Shown here: in pieces, positions 10,673 through 21,300 of the stretch
Numbering within the stretch: the stretch's first letter is position 1
How the letters are laid out: each line of letters begins with the position of its first letter
Assembly (NCBI GenBank): GCA_037157565.1
Contig: JAZHRO010000036.1
Span: 20,014,501-20,078,500 of the forward strand
Source: Thalassia testudinum
Lineage: Eukaryota; Streptophyta; Magnoliopsida; Alismatales; Hydrocharitaceae
Reading direction: 5' to 3'
DNA length: 64,000 bases
Translations under genes and position numbers: made by a program
Notes under the pieces: generated by a model
The model's input: only the letters and a program-made list of their open reading frames with translations
Told to the model about the DNA's origin: nothing
The model's database searches: none

Positions 10673-11212
10673 ATGTACGGGAAGAGGTCCTTAAGATCAG
10701 TCTTAAGACCTCCATTAGCAGTTCACTCTCGTCGGAGTCAAGCCCCGACCCAATTATTTCAGTTCCCACTCGATCAAATCAAAATCACTTCTGACCATTC
10801 CACATCTGAGCCTAGTTCTCCATCCTCTGCTTCCATGGAGCATCAAGAAGAAGAAGTGCCCAACGTTCAGAATCAATTACAGCGTCTCACTGATTTGTTC
10901 CATACATTCATGAATCCCCCACCGCATTCGTAGATGTGACATCACTACAATCCCACGGTGGTAGCTATCGAACCCAAGGTGAAAATACTAGCTAGAGGAC
11001 CTGACACTGAATTGAAGCTGAACCAATCAATTTGATCCCCAAATTTCATGGCTTGAACTCCGAAGACCCCTTCTAGCACATCAAACAACTGAAACATCTA
11101 GCCTAGACCTTTGGACCACCTATTTAGAATTGGGACATCCTACACATGAAGATGTTCTCCTTCTCTCTTACGGACAAGGCTGCCCATTGGTATCAAACCC
11201 TGGCTCAACTGA
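10673..11212 (+). pseudogene. gag: Element A gag, N-terminal part
   Basis: Start MYGKRSLRSVLRPPLAVHS matches the gag start of element C (MYRRRSLRPPLRPPLEIRS). The N-terminal 86 residues are open, then TAG at 10931. Similarity continues through KFHGLNSEDPF, QLKHLA and KAAHWYQT to the site where element B is inserted (11208-11212 is the ACTGA duplication). Gag forms the virus-like particle that packages element RNA. Stops after residue 86 make this copy inactive. The rest of the gene is at 34775 and beyond. Confidence 0.85.
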
Positions 11213-11875
11213 CGTTGCATCATCGAAAATCGTTGTAGTTTAGTGAGAGTAAGCATGTCATAGTATAGTGATGAAAATTGAATCGACAACATTTAAATTA
11301 ATAAGTGTTTAAAAAATCATGAGTTCCGAGGTCGTTCACAGGGAGAAAATATGGAATTCAATCACTAGTCAAATAATTTGATCAATGAGCACAATAATTA
11401 ATCCATATTAATGGTGTGCAATAAATAAATAATCCACTAAAGATGTATTCAATATGAATCAAAATGTATTTCAAAAATTAGTGAAAAAATGATAATTAGA
11501 AGCCTAAAAATGGTGGTTTGAACCACCAAATAAATCCCGCAATTAGCACAAATCCCAACTCAATCTCAATACCAACAGCAAGTCAAATCTCAATGTCTTA
11601 ACATTAAACTCAAACTAGGTCAGAGTTAACCATCAAATGTCGGGCACAAACCCCAGACAACTTAACTTTCAAACCTAGATCGTCTCAGAATTGCCTAAGT
11701 GTTAGGCACACATCTCAAGGAGCTACAGTGCAAAAACCCCCCTTCCTTCCTTCAGAAATCCCTCTCTCTCTAATCTGATCCAGGTATGGGTATACGCGTT
11801 ATTGGGTAAACAGGTTGAGGTCCAGACTCATGTGCATGTGGGCATGGGAAACAGTGCACAGTCAGGTAAGAGGGA
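11213..11875 (-). repeat. Element B 3' LTR, R-U5 end (distal piece)
   Basis: Minus-strand LTR end: ACTAAACTACAACGATTTTC then GATGATGCAACG at 11213. The U5 box appears on the plus strand as GGTCGTTCACAGGGAG near 11328-11343, so minus CTCCCTGTGAACGACC. It ends at 11875 where C begins; 11871-11875 AGGGA is the target duplication of C. Confidence 0.8.
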
Positions 11876-12568
11876 TGATGAGAACCTCATCATGAGCCAT
11901 AACTAGCTCATTTTGACCTAATACAAAGGATAAAAGCTCCTACATATCTCAAGGAAAGGCTTAACTCAGAGAATTTTGAGTTTAAGGAGAAAATAAGTCA
12001 TAAGGGGTAAAAATGTAATTTTACCAATATAATCTGCATACAGGGTAATTCAGGGCCCAAACATAGGTCAAAGCAACTTAATAAGAATAAAAGTGGGATG
12101 AGATGATCTAGCAAGGGCTACAGCAATTCCAAGGAACTAAATGATAATCTGTAACCCTAAAACAACCCACTTCAATTCACGAGGTTCAAGGCAAAGTAAA
12201 AATAGAATAAACCCTCTAAAATTCATAGAAAAGTAATCTCTAGGGTTTAGAACCTTCAATTTGGCCTTCAGAACCCATTTTTGACCTACATTGAGAACCA
12301 TGCCCAATTAATAACTTAATTTGGGTTTTCGCATAAATTGACCGGTCAAACAAGGTTTAATATAAAAATGAAATTCACCATCAGATTCCTTAGGTCCTAA
12401 TTAATCATGTATAAAAACTTGAGCCTAAGAAGAAACCTCCTTGACCAACTTTACACTTTGGTCCTCATTTATTTACTTTTTGGCCCTCAACTTTTGAACC
12501 CTCGCATTTTGGCCCCTAACTCTCCTTCGTTCTTTGCGTTCAGGTCCCCCCTGCAAAACCTGCCAGCA

Positions 12569-12777
12569 CCATGCTCCGGCGACCTTGCGCGGAGCATGGC
12601 GCCGCGCAGGGTGAGGGGGAGGGCCTGGCAAGTAAACCGGGGGTGCCCTGCGTCGTCAGCCGTCGCAGGGACACCCCCCTGGTCGCTGAAACCCACCATA
12701 CCGGCCGTGCGAACGCACGGACGGTATGGGTCTCCATCTCCGGCGTCCTCCGGCGAGGGAGACACGTCGTCTCCCTC
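12569..12777. repeat. Four consecutive stem-loops just upstream of the C promoter
   Basis: 12569-12599: 10-bp perfect arms CCATGCTCCG/CGGAGCATGG. 12639-12678: arms GGGGGTGCCCTGCG/CGCAGGGACACCCCC with one bulge. 12696-12729: 16-bp arms with one mismatch around AA (CCATACCG...CGGTATGG). 12755-12777: 9-bp perfect arms GAGGGAGAC/GTCTCCCTC around ACGTC. All sit within 235 bases of TATAAATA (12802) and are kept in the right LTR (the third is at 23617-23650), where the loop side of the first is shifted by a 2-base loss. Confidence 0.75.
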
Positions 12778-12801
12778 CGCCTTCCTCCCTGTTTTGATCC
12801 C

Positions 12802-12809
12802 TATAAATA
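12802..12809 (+). promoter_or_regulatory. TATA box, 5' LTR of C
   Basis: TATAAATA followed by CCCCCGTCGC. The same box is in the 3' LTR at 23723-23730. Expected start near 12835 drives gag-pol RNA. Confidence 0.7.
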
Positions 12810-13053
12810 CCCCCGTCGCTCCACCAACCTCGGCAGCTCGGATCTGACGGAGAAAACCCCCAACCTTCCTCTCCTCTCACTCCGGCAGACGCCCACCAGC
12901 TCCGGCGGTTCTTCCTCCTCCTCCTCTTCGCTCTGCCGCAATACCAGCAGCAGAGACTTCCTCCCCTGCTCTTCCCGCGCCACGCTGTACCCAGCTGGCG
13001 CATCTCCGGCCCTCTGCTCGCCGCCGCCCCTTCCCCTGGGCATCTTCTTCTCC

Positions 13054-13078
13054 GGCGACAGTCGATACGACTGTCGCC
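13054..13078. repeat. Perfect stem-loop in transcribed part of C LTR
   Basis: GGCGACAGTCG-ATA-CGACTGTCGCC, 11-bp arms and a three-base loop. Downstream of the TATA box, so it would fold in the RNA. Further ones: 13541-13558 (18-bp perfect palindrome CGCCTGCAGCTGCAGGCG), 13687-13711 (GAGGTGGGAC/GTCCCACCTC) and 14114-14139 (GTCGTCTGATT/AATCAGACGAC). Confidence 0.75.
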
Positions 13079-14637
13079 CTGCCCTGGCCCCTTTCGTCTC
13101 CGTAGCTAGGTCAGAACTCCTCCCCATCTCCCCCTCTTTCTTTTCCTCACTGTCTTTTATTTGATTAAACCCTCGACCGCTCCTGTCCACCGTCACCCCC
13201 TTCGTCTCCGGCCATCCTCCGACGAGCCGCTCCCATCACCCCAGCATCCCACACGACTCGCCGACCACCGCAGAACCTCCGCCTCCTCACCCTGATCAAC
13301 CCCCGCCCTTCCACTTCCCCCACATCACCCTCTGCAACCCCACCGAACAAACCCATCCTCCGACCCACAGTCTGACCTAGGGCAGCCCTTGCACGCCGCC
13401 CCACGCCTCGCCACCACCCACACGAGCTTCGCCGCACTCTGGCGAAGCTCCCGGCACCTTCTGATTAGGCCGAGAGGCCGTTTTGCTGTGAACAGGCCAC
13501 CCGACCTCCGCCGCCATTGCCGTGCAGAAGGAGCTGCTTCCGCCTGCAGCTGCAGGCGCGCCACGCCCAGATTCGACCCCCAGGCCTTGCGAGGCATTTC
13601 GACAAAACATCAGGCTCGCAGCTGGGGCGAAGGCTTCTCGTGAAGCCGCGATCGCCTGCTGCTTTCTCCGCTGCGAGCGCTCAATTGAGGTGGGACATTT
13701 AGTCCCACCTCGGAAAAGTCTGAAGAGGCGCAGAGGTTTAAAGCGAAAAAGTGCTGGAGGCTTACTGCCTCAGCACACGGGGTGAGGTCCCCTTCACCCG
13801 CTCGGTTACCCGGTCTCGTCCGCGCTCACGCCCCGCGGATCTGACCCGACCCGACTTAGACTGACCTGCACTCCTCGCCCACCACGCACGCCGGTGGGCC
13901 TGGACCCGGGCGCGACCCGTACCCGACTACCCGGCAGCTCTGGGAGAGCTTTCCGAAGAGTGGTTTCAGAGAGAGAGAGAGACGCGGGGGGGGGAGGGTA
14001 GAGTAGGTTTTGTCCTCTGATGTAAACTCTGAAGTGTGCAGGCACAGGTGAAGAAGAAGGACCACGGAAGAAGAAGGAAGCTGAGGGAGACACTGTAGCA
14101 ACAAGCAGTTTAAGTCGTCTGATTGGAAAATCAGACGACGTCCTGAAGGGAAAAGAAGAAAGAAGGAGGGACGACGTCCTGACTGGAAAAAGAAAAGAAG
14201 AAAGAAGGAGATCTGAAGAACAGTAGAAGAAGGCGAGGCAGAGGAGAACACAAAAGAACAAGGGAAGAACTGAAAGAAGAAGAACAGAGAAGAAGAAGAT
14301 CTGAAGAAGAAAAAGGAAGAGCAGGAACAGCTGAAAAAAGAAGAACATTACCACTGCAGAAGAAGAACATCACCACTGCAGACAAAGAAGAAGATAACAG
14401 AAGATCTGAGACGAGGAGAAGCAAAGAGAAAAGAAGACAACAAATTCTTTCTCTCTCTTTCTTTATTTTTGTAAAAGAAACATGTATATCTCTAGAATAC
14501 AACTTGCTCCCTGAGTTCGACCTCGGGAACTCTTTTATTTTCCGAGTAAAAAATTTATATATTTGAAATGATGGCAATAACTGGCTATACTACAACGCTA
14601 TAACAATAAAACCCGGCTGTCACAACGACCATCATTT

Positions 14638-14655
14638 TGGCGCCGTTGCTGGGGA
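14638..14655 (+). promoter_or_regulatory. Primer binding site of C, tRNA-Asp
   Basis: TGGCGCCGTTGCTGGGGA, three bases after the LTR. It matches the complement of the plant tRNA-Asp 3' end (CCCCGGCAACGGCGCCA) with one mismatch. tRNA-Asp priming is typical of Athila elements. Confidence 0.88.
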
Positions 14656-15564
14656 GCAAGGGCTATTCTAGAGGTAAACATTCCTGTTTCTTTTTAATTT
14701 CTGATAATCTCCTCTCTTTTGTGCAGAAAACTACAGGAAATCAAGAAGACAAGCAACCGCGCGACAACCACTCCGAGGACAGGTAAATTTTTCCTCTCGC
14801 TATTAACCCCTAAAACTCTAAAGAGGAAGAAAAGAAAAGAACAAGCAATATAGGGCTAACCTGTCTTCCATACTTAGTAACCATAAAAGTTGCATGTTTT
14901 CAACTCATTAGTCCTACACACTATTAAGGGTATTTAAGGGCTAACACATTCTTGCTTGAGCCCTAATTACCCAACAAAGAACTAACTGGACCAAGTAGAG
15001 CCAACATAAGATTCAACATTAGGGTTTTAGAGACACACTACTTAACTCAAGAATGGAGAAAATCCAAAAGAAGTGTGCCTAAACCATTGATTGAAAATAC
15101 CTATTCAAAAGAAAACCTAAAACAATTGGCTCTCTAAACACTTGAACCCTAAAAGACAAGACCTAAAAGTTCTCAAAGAAAACAAGAGGTAAAGTTGACC
15201 CCTTGGGTCAACCAACCTTAAATTAGGTCACTCTTTGCACTTAAAAGACTAAAGTTCAAGTGAAACCTTAAGCACCCTGATCTTAAAATTGGTAGACTTA
15301 AGAGGTCAAGATCCCCATTCTGGTCTACTTGGAACCGCAGTGACAAGAGAGGTCGGGTGGGGGAAACCCTGTAACCCGTGGGGACGCTCTACCGTGTAGG
15401 GGTCTTCGCGGGACTCTCCTTCTCTGGCTGCCCAGGTAATTCTCAGGTGGACGATCTTTCTGATTAAGGGGTCCATCTGCCCCGCACCTCTATAGTCACC
15501 CAACACATTTTTGGGTGTCTTGATTGGGTCCAGCACCTTCTAAACTTACCTCTTCCAACAGTGC
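14656..15564 (+). other. Element C 5' leader
   Basis: About 900 bases, non-coding. 15321-15450 is the block shared with A (GGTCGGGTGGGGGAAACCCT, GGGGACGCTCTACC, TAGGGGTCTTCGCGGGACTC), rich in short complementary G/C runs. The final TTACCTCTTCCAACAG before TGCATG resembles a 3' splice site placed four bases before the gag ATG. Confidence 0.6.
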
Positions 15565-17568
15565 ATGTACAGAAGGAGGTCCCTAAGACCACCCTTAAGA
15601 CCTCCTTTAGAAATTCGCTCTCGTCAAGGCCAAGCCTCGACGCCCGTATTTGTGCAGCAACACCCTCACATTATTCTCTCTTCTGATTCAGAACCAAGTT
15701 CTTCTTTCCCCATCATGGCTCAGCCAGTTGAGGAAGAAAATAATCTGGAACACCAGCTCCAGCGACTCAATGACCTCTTCCAAAACTTCGTGCACCCACC
15801 ACAGCGTCCTATGATGCGGGACCACTACAATCCTGCTGCAGTGGCCATTGAGCCTCGAGTCAGAATCCCGACTGCAGGACCTGATTCCGAATTAAAGCCC
15901 AACATGATTCATGCTATACCTAAATTCCATGGGCTTAATTCTGAAGATCCCTTCCAGCACATCAAACAGCTAAAGCATCTGGCCCACACTTTTGGATCAG
16001 ATGCGCAAAATCGGGATATTCTTCTCATGAAGATGTTCTCCTTTTCTCTTATGGACAAGGCTGCCCATTGGTATCAAACTCAGACCTGGCCGATCAACAC
16101 TTGGGAAGAACTTCAATCCGAGTTTTTGAAAAAGTTTTTTCCCGTTGGTCGGACCAACGTCTTGCGCCATCAGATTACACACTTCACTCAACAATCAGGA
16201 GAACCTCTCCATGAAGCATGGGATCGTTTTCAGGATCTCATGAGAAAGTGCCCCCATCACGGAGTTCCTAAATGGGAACAAGTCCAATCATTTTACCAGG
16301 GACTCCGTGAGGACATCCGCCTTTTCGTCAATGCAACTTGCGGAGGAAACATCATGGGTCAACATGAAGACACCGTATGGGAGATTCTCGAAAACATGTG
16401 CGAGAACTCCATCAACAATGACTCCATGGGATTATTCGACAGGACGAATACCCGCGCAGCGACGAATCTTAAGGGAGCACATGAGACGCAGGGCCTGTCC
16501 GCATCAGTCGACCTGGAATTAATGGCCAGTCGATTGGACAAGGTCTCAATCATTGAAAAGAAGGTGGATGAGCTGACTCAGCACTTGCAGTGAGCCACCT
16601 CCGCGCGCAACTCCTTTGCACAACCTCCTTCCACACAGGAGACTGTGCAAAACATCCTCCACCGATCTTCCCCTGGGATGGAGCCATATCCATCCCCATC
16701 TGATTCTTGGATCGGAGGATCATCCGATCCTTTCTACACCAGCCGGGGGAACTCCATTCCCCCTTTCCCTGATTCTCAGGAGGTTCCTCAGACCTGCGAG
16801 GACCTCAACGCCATCCAGAACGACCCTTTCTCCAACACTTACAACCCTGGATGGTGAAACCATCCCAATTTTCAGTGGGCGGGAAATTCCCAAACCCAAA
16901 GACCACCTTTTCAGTCTCTCCCACAGCCCTCTCGTCACTACCAGCCGCCTCAGCCTCGGCCCAACCCTACTTATCCATCAGGGCCAAATCAGGATCAAAT
17001 GTCCTTAATCCTTCAGACTCTGGCTGACATTCAAAAAATGAATGCGGCTATTCAAAAACAGCACAAGGACGAACTTACAGAAGTTAAAACTCAACTGGCC
17101 CAGTTGGCGAATTCTCGCTAGCCAGGCACACTCCCGTCCCAACCCCTTCCTAACCCAAATAACGTGCCAACCCAGAAGCGCGTTATGAACCCAAATTTAG
17201 GCCACGCACAATGGATTTATCAGGCCCCTACTGCTCCATCTCCAGACGAGATGGAGGCTTCAACTTCTTATGCGGGATTTCAGCAGCAGCCACCCCTCTT
17301 ACAAAACCCAAACCAAAATCAGGCCGGATTAAATTCTGTAACAACACGTAGTGGTAAAACAACTCAAGACCCGCATTATCCAAACCACTCCAAGCCTGAT
17401 AACCATGACCCTAGGATAGTTATCCAAGATACCGCTATTCCGGATCCACAACCCGGACCTATCCTAGAAGAACCAACCAAGATCCCGTTTCCCGAGGCCC
17501 TGACCAAGGGAAAGAAGACCACCAAACCCGTGGCCCCTGAGGAGGACCTGGTCAAGCTCTTTGAGTAG
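15565..17568 (+). pseudogene. gag: Element C gag (capsid and C-terminal linker)
   Basis: Gag polyprotein, which builds the intracellular particle. The first 342 codons (15565-16593) are open. A basic N-terminus (MYRRRSLRPPLRPPL) precedes a retrotrans_gag capsid domain at about residues 110-265, with the family signature KFHGLNSEDPFQHIKQL, KAAHWYQTQTW, TWEELQSEFLKKFFP and LYEAWD-type LHEAWDRFQDLM. A coiled segment (LDKVSIIEKKVDELTQHLQ) ends the open part. Stops at 16591 (TGA), 16855 (TGA after TGG), 17119 (TAG) and 17566 (TAG, before the protease) interrupt the linker, which still reads NDPFSNTYNPGW and LILQTLADIQKMNAAIQKQ in the same phase. No CCHC knuckle is visible. The start is chosen because element A begins with the same residues. 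Confidence 0.9.
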
Positions 17569-18393
17569 GTCCACATAAACATCCCCTTGATGGATGCAAT
17601 CTGCCACGTACCAGCTTACGCACGATTTCTAAAGAATATATGCACACCCCAGCGTAAGCCGCGAACCAAGGGAGGGAGCCCAATTGTTCTGTCAGAGCAA
17701 GCCAGCTCTGTAATCCTTAGTAGACTCCCGCCCAAGGCAAAAGATCCTGGGACTCCCCTGATTTCCTGCAAGATAGGTGGTACCCAATTTGATAGAGCAT
17801 TGTTAGACTTGGGTGCATCCATAAACCTGATACCCACATCCTTACTTGACCATCTAGAAGAATCTGAGCTAAAACCAACCGAGGTGACATTACAATTAGC
17901 AGATCGATCTATAAAGTCACCAAAAGGGATTCTCGAGGAAGTTATCGTAAGAGTGCGGGATTTCTATTTTCCAGTGGACTTTATAGTCTTAGATATGGAC
18001 GCACCTGAGAACCCTAGGGATACACCAATCATTCTAGGGAGACCTTTCTTGGCTACTGCTAGAGCCAACATCAGCTGTGAGGAGGGCCAAATAGAGCTTA
18101 AGTTTGGAGATCAAACACTGAAAATTGATATATTTAAGGCCCAACAAGGAATTAATTGCGGCGTCATCGAACAAATTTGTGACATCAAGACTTTGGTTGA
18201 TGAATCACACCTCCAGAATGACTCGATTATGCCTCATCAACCACAGAAGGATCTTGACCCGCAAACGGAGGAGTCGAATCCAGATATGAACAACCCAGTA
18301 ACTCCCACCCTTGAACCTCACATCTATACTGAACCACCCGCTGCTGCTGAAAACCCCATCCTCGAACTGAAACCCCTTCCTGCTCACTTGTAA
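17569..18393 (+). pseudogene. pro: Element C aspartic protease region
   Basis: Same phase as gag, from VHINIPLMDAICHVPAYARFL to TAA at 18391. The retropepsin active-site motif is LLDLGASINLIP (about 17797-17832), followed by TEVTLQLADRSIKSPKGI and the flap/dimer segment TPIILGRPFLATARANI, which closely follow the Athila protease. Such enzymes cut the Gag-Pol precursor. The C-terminal 80 residues (HQPQKDLDPQTEESNPD) are a hydrophilic linker to RT. The TAG at 17566 before it and the TAA at 18391 after it isolate this 268-codon frame. The domain itself is intact. Confidence 0.88.
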
Positions 18394-20094
18394 TACGTCT
18401 TTTTGGGTTCTAATCAGACCCTTCCTGTGATTATCAATTCCAACCTCAGTCCTGAACAGGAATCCCGTCTGATTGTTGTCCTCCAGCAACATCGCAGAGC
18501 CATCGGATGGACTCTCGATGATTTGACTGGAATAAGTCCCTCTTATTGTACTCATCATATCTATTCAGAAGAGGGCACACGACCTTCTCGTGAAATGCAG
18601 AGACGCTTAAACCCCAATCTGCAGGAGGTCGTGAAAAAGGAGATCATCAAGTGGTTAGATGCCGGGATCATCTACCCGATCTCCGATAGTCGTTGGGTGA
18701 GCCCAATTCAGGTCGTGCCCAAGAAGGCAGGACTCACCACTATAACGACTGAGACCGGAGAAATCATTCCTACCCGATTAGTCAACTCATGGAGAGTCTG
18801 TATAGATTACCGCCGAATAAATTCCTCCACAAAGAAGGATCATTTCCCACTACCCTTCATTGATCAAATTCTCGAAAAACTTGCGGGAAATAGGTTCTTC
18901 TGCTTTCTTGACGGGTACTCCGGTTATAACCAGGTGGCAATCCATCCTGAGGACCAAGAAAAGACCACGTTCACCTGCCCCTTTGGAACATACGCTTTCC
19001 GAAGGATGCCTTTCGGTCTTTGCAATGCACCCGCTACTTTTCAGCGATGCATGCTTGCCATATTCTCAGATATGGTAGGTGATTATCTGGGAGTCTTCAT
19101 GGATGACTTTTCAATTTTCGGAGCATCATTCGACGATTGCCTCCAACACTTGGTCCAGATACTCAGGCGGTGCATCGATGTGAATTTGATTCTTTCCTGG
19201 GAAAAGAGCCATTTCATGGTGCCTGAGGGAATTGTCCTGGGACACTCAATTTCGGAGAAAGGTATCCAAGTGGATCGAGCTAACCTTCCTATGCCTAGCT
19301 CGATCAGGGACATCCATTCCTTTTTAGGGCATGTCGGTTTTTATCGACGATTTATCCCTGATTTTTCAAAAATCGCACGCCCCCTGACCACTCTTCTCTC
19401 CAAGGATGTTCCTTTCGAAATTTCCAAGGAATGCACTCAAGCATTTGAAATCCTGCGTGACCGAGTCACCCAAGCCCCGATCCTACAGTCCCCTGATTGG
19501 TCTCAACCCTTTGAGATCATGTGCGATGCACCCGACTTCGCTGTAAGAGCAGTTTTGGGGCAGAAAATTGACGGGAAACCTGTGGTCATTTACTACGCCA
19601 GCAAAACACTCGATGAGGCTCAGCGTAACTATACGGTTACTGAGAAAGAGCTGCTAGCTGTAGTATTTGCCCTAGAAAAGTTCAGATCGTACCTTCTGGG
19701 TTCCCGTGTCATCATATACTCGGATCACACAGCTGTGAGGCATCTCCTTGCAAAGAAGGACGCGAAACCTCGATTAATCCGATGGATCTTGCTGTTGCAA
19801 GAATTTGACCTTGAGATTCGCGACAAAGCGGGAAAGCAAAATGTGGTAGCTGATCACTTGTCCCGTCTTCCTTCTGAAATAATTGACCCTCCCGGACCAA
19901 TCGCTGAGCATTTTCCCGATGAGCACCTGCTGACTATTGGTACTAGCCTTCCATGGTTTGCTAATGTAGTAAATTACTTGGCATCTCATCAGATCCCGTC
20001 CGATTGGCCGAAGGCCAAGAAAGACAAATTACGCTCCGATGCCAAGTATTACATTTGGGAAGACCCGTACCTCTTCCGCATAGGTGCCGATTAG
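18394..20094 (+). pseudogene. pol: Element C reverse transcriptase and RNase H
   Basis: The 563-codon open stretch from 18403 (no true start; in phase with protease) holds RT then RNase H. RT: WVSPIQVVPKKAG, WRVCIDYRRINSSTKKDHFPL (palm start), FLDGYSGYNQVAIHPED (first catalytic Asp), MPFGLCNAPATFQRCM, and VFMDDFSIFG with the FMDD form of the YXDD box. RNase H: MCDAPDFAVRAVLGQ, EKELLAVVFALEKFRSYL, VIIYSDHTAVRHLL and GKQNVVADHLSRL, keeping the D-E-D set. Compared with A (AKLNLISKLPMPSS) C reads ANLPMPSS, a six-residue in-frame loss at the RT connection. It ends at TAG 20092. These enzymes copy element RNA into DNA in the particle. Confidence 0.92.
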
Positions 20095-21242
20095 ATCATC
20101 CGGAGATGTGTCCCGGAAGGGGAATTCGACAATATCCTCTCTTTCTGCCATGACCAGGCATGCGGTGGCCATTTCGCCGGGCATAAAACCGCATCAAAAG
20201 TCCTCCAGTGTGGCTTTTACTGGCCCACACTGTTCAAAGACGCATACAATCACTGCAAGGCATGCAGTCGCTGCCAGACTTTGGGCAACATGAGCCATCG
20301 CGACATGATGCCTATGCAACCGATTCTAGTATGCGAAATTTTGATGTTTGGGGGATTGATTTTATGGGCCCCTTTCCTGTTTTGGATGGTTTCGAATACA
20401 TTCTGTTGGTTGTGGACTACGTGTCCAAATGGATCGAAGCCATACCGACCCGAACCTGTGATCACAAAATCATTCTCAAATTCATTCATCAACACATTTT
20501 CTCAAGGTTCGGGATTCCTCGTGCAATAATCTCTGATGGGGGGACCCATTTCACAAATGCTCAGTTTAGGTCACTGATGACCAAATACGGGGTGTCTCAC
20601 CGAATCTCTACTCCTTACCACCCCCAAACTAATGGTCTAGCTGAGCTATCTAATCGGGAGATCAAGAAAATCCTGCAAGTCACTGTTCGACCTGACAGGA
20701 AGGACTGGTCGTCCCGACTTCCGGAAGCATTGTGGGCCTATAGGACTGCCCACAAGACCCAATTGGGCATGTCTCCCTTTAGACTAGTGTACGGAAAGGC
20801 ATGCCACCTTCCCGTAGAGCTGGAGCATAAAGCCTATTGGGCAGTACGGAACTGTAATCTAGATCTTTCCAAGGCTGGGACCCATAGAAAACTCCAAATC
20901 AGCGAGATCGATGAATTACGCCTAGACGCGTACGAGAACTCGCAAATCTACAAGGAGCGGGTTAAAGCCTTCCACGACAAACACATCTCGAGAAAGATCT
21001 TTCATCCTGGTCAAAAGGTCCTACTCTTTGATGCCCGACTAAAACTCTTCCCAGGAAAACTGAGATCCAAGTGGGTCGGACCATATTTGGTCCGACAGGT
21101 TTTTGGAAATGGAGCAATCGAAATCAGTCCACTCAGCCACGATTCTGAACCTTTCATCGTGAACGGTCAGAGACTCAAGCCGTTCATTGATGTAACTTCT
21201 ATTGATTTGGCTGAAGCATCTTATATCCTCCTTTCCCCTTGA
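20095..21242 (+). pseudogene. pol: Element C integrase
   Basis: Continues pol after the TAG at 20092. The zinc-binding part ([15 protein letters not shown] ... [12 protein letters not shown]) has the H-H-C-C set. Near 20340 one T is missing from a run of Ts, shifting the phase. The remainder (open from 20208, 344 codons) has the catalytic core: [19 protein letters not shown] and [11 protein letters not shown] supply D, D and E. The C-terminus [20 protein letters not shown] then [12 protein letters not shown] is the GPY module, without chromodomain. It ends LLSP and TGA at 21240. Integrase inserts the DNA copy and makes the 5-bp duplications seen throughout the window. Confidence 0.92.
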
Positions 21243-21250
21243 GCTTATTG

Positions 21251-21300
21251 CGCCCAGCCGATGGCGTAAAACTCAGCGCTTAACGGGAGGCAGCCCGTCA
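21251..21300 (+). other. Conserved post-pol motif, element C
   Basis: CGCCCAGCCGATGGCGTAAA then CAGCGCTTAACGGGAGGCAG. The same motif follows the last reading frame in A (39952-40004), H (54533-54581) and I (58877-58928), so it marks the end of coding in all of them. Confidence 0.7.

Larger units (their letters stand above)
11876..14634 (+). repeat. Element C, 5' LTR (2759 bp)
   Basis: The first 600 bases are AT-rich U3 and the next 1.6 kb very GC-rich. Series of inverted repeats, most perfect: 12569-12599, 12639-12678, 12696-12729, 12755-12777, 13054-13078, 13541-13558, 13687-13711, 14114-14139. TATAAATA at 12802. A GA-rich (GAAGAA) stretch fills 14040-14440. The U5 box TTGCTCCCTGAGTTCGACC is at 14504, then CTATACTACAACG and the end CACAACGACCATCA. 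Open frames crossing this LTR (for example 12571-13164) span the TATA box and lack any known domain. Confidence 0.92.

Noticed and set aside
12571..13164. 197-codon plus-strand frame and overlapping frames on both strands in the LTR of C (also 23456-24085)
   Set aside because: It spans the TATA box and four hairpins, has parallel open frames in other phases (the GC-rich effect), and no known domain. It is LTR sequence, not a gene.
13806..14577. Minus-strand Phe/Leu/Ser-rich frames (also 27566-28180), looking like membrane proteins
   Set aside because: They are the complement of a GAAGAA-rich stretch of the LTR; the hydrophobic look comes from TTC/CTT codons.
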